A stretch of DNA of 64,000 bases from contig JACPRZ010000063.1 in NCBI GenBank assembly GCA_016193485.1, forward strand, positions 192,156 to 256,155, in the 5' to 3' direction. Positions 56,701-62,060 of this stretch are shown here, piece by piece; the stretch's first letter is position 1; every line of letters starts with the position of its first letter. The notes beneath the pieces are model-generated. The model had not been told where the DNA came from. It saw only the letters and a program-made list of their open reading frames with translations, and ran no database searches. Made by a program: the position numbers and the translations under genes. The DNA is from Bacteroidota bacterium. Its GTDB lineage: Bacteria > Bacteroidota > Bacteroidia > JACPRZ01.

Positions 56701-56929
56701 TCCACGCCCATGTATAGGCATGGGATGTATCATCACCATAATAAAACGGTGAAAAGTCGCCAAAGTCCCATTTATAGGTATGAGCCCCGGTACTGGTATT
56801 TGTAAAGATGGCAGTGTCACCGGGGAGGCAGCCGTTATTTGTGTGAACCCAGGTAAAATCGGCATTCGGTACAGCGATTGATACTACCGAAGCGAGCAAT
56901 AAAAAAAGTGCCAGAATAATTTTTTTCAT
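47792..56929 (-). CDS. Giant PKD/SprB adhesin with type-A T9SS sorting domain (3045 aa)
   Basis: The longest gene of the window and first of the five-gene T9SS array. Signal peptide 1-19; eight PKD domains (about 22-690); one SprB unit; five Ig-like GGSLGTGADWQWYSGSCGG units of about 85 aa (about 770-1190), four nearly identical in DNA; five Ig-like AGxDxxICEG units with two other beta domains between them (about 1195-1800); fifteen SprB units (about 1800-2955); and a type-A sorting domain (FEVFPNPAKEKITVLLSQN to RHLFIAR). It should form a very long secreted surface fibre. Cysteine pairs recur in most units, implying disulfides. No enzyme domain is seen. A TAnnTTTG element is not evident upstream; the 5' region instead carries gatatta words. 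Confidence 0.9.
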   Translation of the reverse strand: MKKIILALFLLLASVVSIAVPNADFTWVHTNNGCLPGDTAIFTNTSTGAHTYKWDFGDFSPFYYGDDTSHAYTWAWTFTVSLTAYDTISGDSDLVMKVVTIRNLPMPWFFSSPPNPVCPATPVEFNTFMFPTPDSVKWYFGDGDSSAIMTPTHLYSDTGIFFVSLIAYNQCGSDTATNPVDLDSSAGPGIPGIWSDKTSACPGEPISFNLWLMPLPDSIKWECGDGTFAYVQNPGHSYSLPGIYNVRVIAFNACSSDTSGTIVIAISNTLIPTVTATVYPDSVCPDDIVNFNGSTFGLQNWIWDFGDGDNSFLAVTTHSYSSMATYTAVYTGTNYCDSTRTDTVTVFVGDSVPPSMVSFTSSPWSNCAVFTEICPGTPVNFTNTSSSISTSFWDFDDSTTSALNNPVHVFPDSGTYDVKLVVTSSCGGKDSVTNCIYVSDEVNPNAWFCINPPMCMPSPTVCVGSIVTFQIWNPDTASIIWDFGDGDSSFIANPTHIYSTIGSYIVTLRITNSCGRTAVQSQNITVSTTGTPPSMADFWYNPNSSCPGDPVNFNGWGMNATQWWWDFGDGDTSILQNVNHTYSSSGTYNVTFVAKNGCGTDTVRKSYSVNSGSSPGFSVAPAGCYGVPIAFADTSSPVPASWQWDFGDGDTSTAQNPSHTFASEGVYNVTLMVSFSGCNSSVTKAVNLELTLGASSVNSTCNLANGNATVTVIQGNPPFTYQWDAAAGGQTTSTATGLIAGTYKVTVSDTRGCLDSISAAVGNTNIPSTDPASASAAPAVICPAGSSTLSVSGGSLGTGADWQWYSGSCGGGVVGSGVSVVVTPGVTTTYYVRAEGTCNTTACVSVTVTVNTSSTDPASASAVPAAICPAGSSTLSVSGGSLGTGADWQWYSGSCGGAAVGSGASVVVSPGVTTTYYVRAEGTCNTTACVSITVTVNTSSTDPASASAAPAAICPAGSSTLSVAGGSLGTGADWQWYSGSCGGGAVGSGASVVVTPGSTTTYYVRAEGTCNTTACVTVTVTVNTLSTDPASASAAPAAICPAGSSTLSVSGGSLGTGADWQWYSGSCGGVPVGSGASVVVTPGATTTYYVRAEGTCNTTTCVNVAVNVNSNSTAAASITPTINPICDGGSTTLNITGGSLGTGATWQWYSASCGGIAEGSGSSLSVSPSDTTVYYVRAEGTCNTTACVNVTVTVNTPATADAGIDVTICEGACYTLSGTIGGGASTSVWTTSGDGSFDDQTLLTATYCPGPNDLTGGSVTLTLITDNPAGPCPAASDAMTLTINQAATVSAGSDAAICAGNTYTLSGTRGGSATGSAWTTSGSGTFDNPSLLNATYTPSPADTASGCVILTLTTNDPAGPCPAVSDAMNLCFNPEENPSFNYSSGSYCQSGIDPVPTITGTPGGTFNSSPGGMTINAVNGTIDLDMSALGLYSVEYVTGGVCPDSSMVGITITASFDATFSYATPICGSGANELPAFPVGASAGVFSSNPAGVSFVNVNTGEIIPVASVPGTYDITNFIAPSGGCAADSFTFSITIDLAATVGAGANGAVCENSSYALSGTIGGGVTSSTWTTNGSGTFNDSSLLAATYTPGPSDITMGTITNTLTTNDPAGPCSAVSDIMLLTVNQEAIVSAGSDATICEGSIYTLSGATGGSASSSTWATSGDGTFNDPTLLAAIYTPGATDITLGNTTLTLTTDDPVGPCPSVSDAMLLIINSAATVNAGADDFICEGSSYTLNGARGGSAATSTWSTPGDGTFDNPALLNATYTPGPSDIAMGAITLTIITDDPSGPCPAVTDNIGLTFAGLPAVTASATDALCNASCDGTAGISITGGTAPFGYQWDVAAGSQTTSSATGLCSGTYDITVTDDNGCAGTDSATVGEPAVLSLSVVTTTDASCAGACDGSAEVSSGGGTSPYNYYWDAGAGSQTTSGATGLCASTYSATVTDNNGCTAIASATINESTTITLILGSADATCGTSDGSAFVSVSGGTPPYGYIWSDSLTQAGDTAVSLASGTYSVTVDDANGCTKTGITAVNDIEGPVILISSVINVSCNGGNNGEVTASASGGILPYSYQWDITAGSQTTATATGLPDGTYMVNVSDSNNCQTFTSATVTEPPALTVTFSASDANCGQNDGSATALPAGGTVSYTYQWDSSAGSQMTAVATGLLAGSYSITITDANNCTVTGSVTLNDQPGVSIDNITGTDALCNTICNGTAVASVSGGSVPFSYLWNDPLNQTDLTATGLCAGSFGFTVTDGNECSDSGYISINEPAAITISTSGTDATCAGGCDGTASAAVTGGIGPYSYQWNDISMQTGSTAIALCDGIVDLTVTDANGCSVNSSATVNSPSAISLFISSVSASCGNNDGQAIVSSTGGTPPYLYLWNDGLGQTSDTASGLAAGIYSVTVTDANICTASGAVFINNTGAPSIPFTGATDVSCNGGSDGTASITVSGGTPPYDILWDSQTGGQTTMTATGLSAGNYVASVSDSLGCTVYAFATVNEPAAIAVITDSLFDVNCDGGSDGRIFITVSGGYSPYTYLWSSGNTVEDIVNITAGIYALTINDGNGCVDSLTVTVNEPASVSVGLNVTGTSCSACDGSADATVSGGVAPYSYQWDDPMVQTSSTATGLCATGYNVTVTDINGCTVTSSATVPAPGGLTSSISSSVPASCSGSCDGSATVQISGGTPPYAVLWDDSSSQATLTATGLCAGTFQATVTDSNNCATVADVTISEPAILAVTISSVNASCNGICDAATNASVTGGTPSYSFNWSTGSTDSGETGLCPGSYDLTVTDSNGCMATQSTSVTEPQIFSISVATTDVSCFGSCDGSFTISASGGTPPYAGTGTANNVCAGLYPVTISDANGCTASDSAVVSEPLPLVIDSMTSVNASCPDTTCPDGSAEVTASGGTGALTYQWSNGAAADSITGLISGLYTVTVTDANGCTVSGSVVVDFAVGEGRLINSGLTFEVFPNPAKEKITVLLSQNTGIRKIKLIDINGRVVQEHFVQYGLNPIILNVNDLPEGMYAIIVEVNDKQEGIRHLFIAR
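53590..54625 (-). repeat. Four tandem about 255-bp near-identical units inside the 3045-aa gene
   Basis: Units recur at spacings of 255 and 258 bp (for example identical positions near 53676, 53931 and 54189). They encode STDPASASAAPAAICPAG-type Ig-like modules. The 5' neighbour unit differs slightly and a fifth, diverged unit follows. Confidence 0.85.
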
Positions 56930-56940
56930 CGCGAAGGGAT

Positions 56941-57087
56941 ATAGAGATATTAAGATATTAGGATATTAATTAAACTAATCTGATGTTGAAAATTGCTTAA
57001 ATTTGTAGCAATTATTAGGGTATAGGGAGATAGGGTAATAAGAAAATAGGGGAACTCCCTTATCCCCTTATCTCCTATATTTACTTA
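56941..57087. repeat. gatatta words plus inverted tatagggagataggg repeat in a divergent gap
   Basis: agatattaagatattaggat words (56944-56968) sit directly before the 3045-aa gene on the minus strand. Further on, tatagggagatagggtaat (57021-57039) and ccccttatctcctata (57064-57079) are inverted partners. The gap of 238 bp holds no gene. Confidence 0.65.
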
Positions 57088-57167
57088 ACCCTTTATTCCC
57101 ATTACAACATACCCGAACAATTTGTTACATATTTAGATGTACATATAATTTACACATTGTCAGCAAC

Positions 57168-59249
57168 ATGCCGGATAACAAATTCTCAATTGGCGACAAG
57201 GTACGGATTCTCAACGAAAGAATGGAAGGGGTCATAACTTGTGTTACAGACGAAAAAGGTATCGTAATGGTTGAAGGCATGGAATTAGATTTTCCACTGT
57301 CCCAACTGGTACGATATTCAGAAAAAGAAAAAACAATTTATGAAAATTCAGTTAGAAAAGTAAAAAAGCGATCTGCTGAATCAGGTAAGCAAGCGGTAAA
57401 ATCTCCCTGGATGGGAGGGCAAATTCATCCGGCTGAGATTCCCTGTATAGATCTTCATATTGAAAAACTGCTGGATGATTATTCTCATTTTGAGAAGCAC
57501 GAAATTCTTCCTTACCAGTTGAAAATGTTTCAGCAATTTCTTGACCGGTGCGTTCTTGATCAGAAACAAAAATTTTACGCAATACATGGTGTCGGTGACG
57601 GCAGGTTAAAAAATGAGATAAGAAATATTTTATCCCATTATGATTTTATCCGTCATCATGATGCGCCATATTCTTTGTTTGGGTTTGGGGCTACGGAGGT
57701 GGTAATTGGAAAGGGAGACGGGGAACAGAAGACAGGAGACAGGGAGACAGGGAGACAGAATAGAGGGTGGCGGGGGAAATATGTGTTTTTCGGTTTTCTT
57801 CTGACTTTACATTTCATTATTTTAAGCGCTTCGGCTGGCTCATCTCAATCGATCCGTGCCTATTTTTCGTATGCCCGATTTTTATCGCCTGCAGATGGTC
57901 CTTATATTGAAACCTATCTTTCAGTTATTGGCAGCACCGTGATTTTTTCAAAAAACAAAGATGGGAAATGGCAGGGGGGAACGGATATAGTCATGATTTT
58001 CCGTAAAGATACTATCATCGCATATATTGATAAATTTACCCTGCTGAGTCCGGAAATTTCCGATTCGGCCGGAGATAAACCCAATTTCCTGAATCAGAAA
58101 AGGATTTCATTAAGGGAAGGTGATTATATCATAGAACTGGAAATAAAAGATCCGTTAAAACCGGAAAAGGTCTTCGCACATTCTGAAAAAATTTCAATCT
58201 CCTTCCCGGAAGACAAACTTGTCATTTCTGATATAGAACCCGTTGAGTCGGCTGTGAAAACTGCGACACCCGGCATTCTCACAAAAAGCGGGTTTGATTT
58301 AATACCCTATGTTTCTGACTTCTATCCTGAATCATCGGTGAAACTGAAATTTTATGCGGAGATTTACAATACAAAAAAGAATTCTGTGCCTGCCGGTGGT
58401 TTCCTTTTGAGTTATTTCCTTGAGTCGGCTGAAACGGAAAGAAAACAGGAACGGTTTGCGAGGCATTCAAGGCAGGAATGCCGCGATGTTATTCCTTTCT
58501 TCGGGGAATTTGATATTGAAAAATTGCCGTCAGGGAATTACAACCTGACGCTTGAAATCCGCGATAAAACCAACAACCTTCTGGCTCAGAAGAAGATTTT
58601 TTTCCAGCGGAGCAATCCTGCCTTTGCAGTTGATTCCTTAGCAATCAGTGAAGATGAAATAAAAACATCATTTGTAACTCAATATTCCGGGACAGATAGT
58701 TTGGCGGAGCATATCCGCTGCCTGCATCCCATCTGTCCCCTGAAAGAAAGAGATCAGATTGAAATTATGGCAGCGCAGAGGGATTTGCAGGTCATGCAGA
58801 AATTTTTTCTTGGTTTCTGGTTGGCGCGGAACGGGTCGGATCCGGAAGGGGAATGGAGAAAATACCTGGTGCTGGTAAAGAAAGTGCATAAACATTATGC
58901 AACCTCCATTCAGAAAGGGTACGAAACCGACCGGGGGAGGGTTTACCTGCAATACGGGGAACCCAATTCAATTCAGAAAAGCGAACATGAGCCGAGCGCT
59001 TATCCCTACGAGATATGGCATTACTACAAAATAGGCAGGTATTCAAACATCACTTTTGTTTTTATTGATGAATCCTTAGCCGGGAACCGGTATGAACTTG
59101 CACATTCCGATATGATCGGGGAAATCAAGGATCCGAAATGGCAGTTGCGGATGTATAAACGCACTACGCCTTTCTCCGATATTGATGAAGATGAAAAGGG
59201 GGGACATTACGGGGGAAAAGCAGGTGAGAAGTTTATTATTCCGAAGTGA
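57168..59249 (+). CDS. Fused ORF: Smr-domain protein plus GWxTD-domain protein
   Basis: The 693-aa frame joins two unrelated genes. Residues 1-180 are an Smr/DUF2027-type cytoplasmic protein (GDKVRILNERMEGVITC beta domain, then CIDLHIEKL and IHGVGDGRLKNEI). From about 206 a signal peptide (VFFGFLLTLHFIILSASAGSSQS) leads into a GWxTD-domain protein ending GYETDRGRVYLQYGEPNSI; the motif has Tyr for Trp. Between them residues about 181-204 are encoded by a gagacaggga word repeat with no stop codon. GTG at 57783 with GGGGG six bases before it could start the second protein alone. I infer two cistrons whose stop was lost to the repeat; a true fusion would place a signal peptide in mid-protein. Confidence 0.8.
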   Translation: MPDNKFSIGDKVRILNERMEGVITCVTDEKGIVMVEGMELDFPLSQLVRYSEKEKTIYENSVRKVKKRSAESGKQAVKSPWMGGQIHPAEIPCIDLHIEKLLDDYSHFEKHEILPYQLKMFQQFLDRCVLDQKQKFYAIHGVGDGRLKNEIRNILSHYDFIRHHDAPYSLFGFGATEVVIGKGDGEQKTGDRETGRQNRGWRGKYVFFGFLLTLHFIILSASAGSSQSIRAYFSYARFLSPADGPYIETYLSVIGSTVIFSKNKDGKWQGGTDIVMIFRKDTIIAYIDKFTLLSPEISDSAGDKPNFLNQKRISLREGDYIIELEIKDPLKPEKVFAHSEKISISFPEDKLVISDIEPVESAVKTATPGILTKSGFDLIPYVSDFYPESSVKLKFYAEIYNTKKNSVPAGGFLLSYFLESAETERKQERFARHSRQECRDVIPFFGEFDIEKLPSGNYNLTLEIRDKTNNLLAQKKIFFQRSNPAFAVDSLAISEDEIKTSFVTQYSGTDSLAEHIRCLHPICPLKERDQIEIMAAQRDLQVMQKFFLGFWLARNGSDPEGEWRKYLVLVKKVHKHYATSIQKGYETDRGRVYLQYGEPNSIQKSEHEPSAYPYEIWHYYKIGRYSNITFVFIDESLAGNRYELAHSDMIGEIKDPKWQLRMYKRTTPFSDIDEDEKGGHYGGKAGEKFIIPK
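57710..57765 (+). repeat. gagacaggga word repeat forming the fusion linker
   Basis: Units gagacgggga, agacaggaga, cagggagaca and ggagacagaa follow one another. The word is the same as at 4007-4040. Confidence 0.85.
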
Positions 59250-59260
59250 AAAGGGGAGGA

Positions 59261-60727
59261 CTACTTACGCTGAAAAAGTTGCGGCAGTAAACTTTCTTCA
59301 TGCATCATCTTCTCAATTTCTTCAACTGTAGCGGGCGAAGTTGAAAGTACCACGCAGCCGTTTTCCGTCACAAGAATGTCATCTTCAATACGCACCCCGA
59401 TGGTCCACCACTTTGAGTTACAAGGGGAGTCATCTTTTATGTAGATACCGGGTTCTATGGTAAATACCGTTCCCGGCTTAAGGGCTCCATATAATCCGAC
59501 ATCATGAACATCCAGTCCCACGTAATGCGAAACGCCATGCATGAAATATTTCCTATATTCAGATTCGGAGGCGATTATTCCATTCTCCTTAAGCCGTTTT
59601 TTTACAATTTGCGTTGCTATATCACCGGGTTCCCAGAATTTTATTCCTGGTTTGCAGGTATTTATCGCCATCTGCTGGGCTTCGAGCACTATGTTGTAAA
59701 TTATTTTTTGTTCCGCAGAGAAAGTGCCGTTGACAGGAATGGTACGGGTTACATCAGCCGTATAACCGTGATATTCGGCACCTACATCAATAATCAGTAG
59801 ATCGCCATCTTTCAGTTTCCTGCGGTTATGGGTATAATGAAGAGTAGAGGTGTTTTCCCCGCTTGCCGTAATGCTTCTGAACCCGGGATATTCCGACCCA
59901 TGGTAACGGAATAAAAATTCCACCAGGGCCTGAACCTGATATTCGTACATTGAGGTATCCACCGCGCGCATGGTTTCATTGATGGCGGAACAGGTAATAT
60001 CAACCGCCTTCTGAATCATAGTTAGTTCTTCTTTTACCTTTATTTCCCGTATGGAGGCGAGATATTCCTTCAGCATAACCGAATCGGTCTTATGCCGGGC
60101 AGGCGCAATCTTCTTCCGGAAGTGTTTAATCAAACTAAAGAGATCTCCCTTGTCGTCAGGGTTATCCGCAATATCATCAGGGGGGGGAGTGAAGAATATT
60201 TTGTCAAACGATAAAAAATCAACCGTGAAATCCGCAAAGTCGCTGCCATAGAGGACCCCGCTGAAACCCAGTTTTTCTTTTGCTCCTTCCCGGCCGAGAC
60301 GTTTGCCTTCCCAGAGTTCCCTGACCGAATCGCGCTGTCTGACAAAGAGCAATTCATCCGATAAAAAGGTCTCAATTCCGCCAGTTCCCTGGTAATTATA
60401 TTCTATTTTATCTTTGAAAATAAGCAGTATTGCATCAGGTTCCTCTAACCCGGTCATATAATAAAAATCGGGTTGCTGGTGATAGGGGAAGTCAATATCA
60501 TTGGAGCGGGTTCGTACGGGAGCGCTGAAAAAAACCGCGAGGGAATGGGGGGGGAGCATATTGCGCAATATTTCCCTCCTGTTCCGGTGGAAGCCGGTAG
60601 TCAGCCGGTCGGTATCAAAAAGAGGTTGCTGCTGGGAAAAAAGCAGAGCAGGAAGAAAAAACAGGAAGAAAAAAAATATTCCGGAAGGAGTAAAAATCTG
60701 GTTCGGAAAAGGTATTTTCAGTGACAA
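59261..60727 (-). CDS. Xaa-Pro aminopeptidase (M24B, aminopeptidase P)
   Basis: It removes N-terminal residues preceding proline using a dinuclear metal site. Ligands appear in order: Asp in LLIIDVGAEYHGYTADVTRT (two Asp, near 312-323), His in MHGVSHYVGLDVHDVG near 397, Glu in FTIEPGIYI near 424 and Glu in GVRIEDDILVTENG near 447. The AMP_N domain (FFSAPVRTRSNDIDFPYHQQPDFYYMTGL) precedes. A hydrophobic stretch near residues 18-32 ending LLFSQQQ suggests export to the periplasm. The start is TTG at 60727 because no ATG is available before it. It lies 11 bp after rpmB and is probably cotranscribed. Confidence 0.92.
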   Translation of the reverse strand: MSLKIPFPNQIFTPSGIFFFFLFFLPALLFSQQQPLFDTDRLTTGFHRNRREILRNMLPPHSLAVFFSAPVRTRSNDIDFPYHQQPDFYYMTGLEEPDAILLIFKDKIEYNYQGTGGIETFLSDELLFVRQRDSVRELWEGKRLGREGAKEKLGFSGVLYGSDFADFTVDFLSFDKIFFTPPPDDIADNPDDKGDLFSLIKHFRKKIAPARHKTDSVMLKEYLASIREIKVKEELTMIQKAVDITCSAINETMRAVDTSMYEYQVQALVEFLFRYHGSEYPGFRSITASGENTSTLHYTHNRRKLKDGDLLIIDVGAEYHGYTADVTRTIPVNGTFSAEQKIIYNIVLEAQQMAINTCKPGIKFWEPGDIATQIVKKRLKENGIIASESEYRKYFMHGVSHYVGLDVHDVGLYGALKPGTVFTIEPGIYIKDDSPCNSKWWTIGVRIEDDILVTENGCVVLSTSPATVEEIEKMMHEESLLPQLFQRK

Positions 60728-60738
60728 GACCTTTGGAT

Positions 60739-61014
60739 TCAGTTCAGAATAATTTTTTTCAGGTCATGCACTACTTTTTTAGGAAGCAGTCCCTTTGAAT
60801 ATGCTTCCCGCAGGCAGGGGGTCAACCCTTTTTTATCAATAGTTTTTATTCCTGATGCGGAAATTTTCAGGGTTATCCATTTCCCGGCTTCGGGCACAAA
60901 AAAGCGCCTTTTCATCAGGTTCGGGAAAAATCGCCTTTTGGTTTTCCGGTTGGAGTGTGATATCCGGTTTCCTGTTGCTGGACGGGCTCCGGTGATCTGG
61001 CAAACGCGTGACAT
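60739..61014 (-). CDS. rpmB: 50S ribosomal protein L28
   Basis: MSRVCQITGARPATGNRISHSNRKTKRRF and ITLKISASGIKTIDKKG are unmistakable L28 sequence; it is a small protein of the large ribosomal subunit. At 91 aa the C-terminal tail (LREAYSKGLLPKKVVHDLKK) is somewhat longer than usual. L33 (rpmG), a frequent neighbour, is absent. The ATG is directly preceded on the minus strand by a taatatccta word repeat. Confidence 0.97.
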   Translation of the reverse strand: MSRVCQITGARPATGNRISHSNRKTKRRFFPNLMKRRFFVPEAGKWITLKISASGIKTIDKKGLTPCLREAYSKGLLPKKVVHDLKKIILN

Positions 61015-61016
61015 AA

Positions 61017-61050
61017 GGGATATTAGGATATTTAAGATATTAGGATATTA
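61017..61050. repeat. gatattagga word repeat abutting the rpmB start
   Basis: Three gatattaggat/gatatttaa units end two bases before the rpmB ATG. The same words precede the 3045-aa adhesin start. Confidence 0.75.
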
Positions 61051-61086
61051 CTAGATTGCATTTTTAATGGGGAGTGCAAATATCGG

Positions 61087-61094
61087 TATTTTTG
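61087..61094 (+). promoter_or_regulatory. Putative -7 promoter element for the GNAT gene
   Basis: TATTTTTG matches TAnnTTTG exactly, 31 bases before ATG 61126. A T-rich stretch lies near the expected -33 position. Confidence 0.45.
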
Positions 61095-61125
61095 CTGAAT
61101 CAGCAATAGCAGGATAATACAGGTG

Positions 61126-61605
61126 ATGAAAGAATCCAGTTATTATATTATTATCGCAAAAACTGCTGAAGAATTTTCAGCGGGTAAGGAATTATTTATT
61201 GAGTATGCCCGCAGTTTGGGTTTTGATTTATGTTTTCAGAATTTTGATAAGGAACTGGAGGAATTGGATGTACAATATAATCTTCCTGAAGGTGGCTTGC
61301 TGCTTATTCGCTACGGTATGGATTATGTAGGATGCACCGGCATCAGGAAACTTGAAAATGGTATTGCCGAATTAAAGCGGATGTATATTAAGCCGGACCA
61401 CCGCAAAGCAGGGTTAGGAAAAATTATGATGGAAAAAGCCATTGAACTGGCAAAAAACCTTTGGTTCAGAAAAATACGTCTTGACACCCTAAAAAACATG
61501 ACAGCAGCAATTCATCTGTATAAGTCGAATGGTTTTTATGAAATTGAACCGTACCGGTTTAATCCGTTGGAGGAAGCGCTTTATTTCGAAAAGATACTGG
61601 AATAA
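61126..61605 (+). CDS. GNAT-family N-acetyltransferase
   Basis: A 159-aa acetyl-CoA-dependent acetyltransferase of unknown substrate. The fold is visible as a conserved strand-turn AELKRMYIKPDHRKAGLGKIMMEKAIELA, where RKAGLG is the acetyl-CoA pyrophosphate loop, and the C-terminal IHLYKSNGFYEIEPY motif. I use ATG 61126 rather than the adjacent GTG 61123. It stands alone between divergent rpmB and the convergent DUF167 gene. Confidence 0.88.
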   Translation: MKESSYYIIIAKTAEEFSAGKELFIEYARSLGFDLCFQNFDKELEELDVQYNLPEGGLLLIRYGMDYVGCTGIRKLENGIAELKRMYIKPDHRKAGLGKIMMEKAIELAKNLWFRKIRLDTLKNMTAAIHLYKSNGFYEIEPYRFNPLEEALYFEKILE

Positions 61606-61616
61606 TAATTTCCGGA

Positions 61617-61925
61617 TTATGGTTTTCCCTTAAAAAATTCCTGCAACATTTTTTCATTTCCGTTTATCCTGATCCGTTTATGCGATGAAGTGAACCCTGA
61701 AATAATGGTAATATCCGATTTGGGAATTTTCAATAAACCTGAAAGGTATCTGATGAGGTATTCATTCGCCCTTCCATCTACCGGTGGCGCTTTGATTTTA
61801 ATGCGCAGTGAACCGTCAGGTAATACTTTAACCTCATCGGTGCGTGAAGAGGGTTTGACGATGCAATGGATCAGCCCCCCGGAGTCCCCCCCAAGGGGGG
61901 ATTTTGAAAACGGCTGTTTTCCCAT
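61617..61925 (-). CDS. DUF167 (YggU-family) protein with repeat-derived N-terminus
   Basis: Residues 18-100 are a DUF167 domain: LIHCIVKPSSRTDEV, then LRIKIKAPPVDGRANEYLIRYLSGLLKIPKSDITIISGFTSSHKRIRI. The family is small, conserved and of unknown function. Residues about 8-17 (KSPLGGDSGG) come from a G/C-rich inverted repeat at 61873-61906, so the ancestral start was probably close to LIHCIV and the present ATG at 61925 may have been recruited upstream of the insertion. It is convergent with the GNAT gene. Confidence 0.85.
   Translation of the reverse strand: MGKQPFSKSPLGGDSGGLIHCIVKPSSRTDEVKVLPDGSLRIKIKAPPVDGRANEYLIRYLSGLLKIPKSDITIISGFTSSHKRIRINGNEKMLQEFFKGKP
61873..61906. repeat. G/C-run inverted repeat at the start of the DUF167 gene
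   Basis: agtcccccccaaggggggat contains C8 and G6 in opposition, preceded by gccccccgg. It translates in frame to a Gly-rich stretch in the gene. Confidence 0.7.
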
Positions 61926-62060
61926 TAGGTCTTACGTATTTTGTACCTCACTCCAAGGACGGAAAGGCGCAAAGTTTTCACAATTTATTTCTTAGCGTCT
62001 TGGCCCCGCCTCAGGCGGGGGTGAAAAACGGTCTGCTGCTGAATAGTAACCTTATTTTTC
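61926..62060. repeat. Repeat-filled gap with CCCCGCC / GGCGGGG palindrome
   Basis: The 135-bp gap between the DUF167 and subtilisin genes holds aaggacggaaaggcgcaaag and cttagcgtcttgg words of the gccacaaagg type and the palindrome ccccgcctcaggcgggg at 62004-62020. No gene is seen. Confidence 0.6.
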
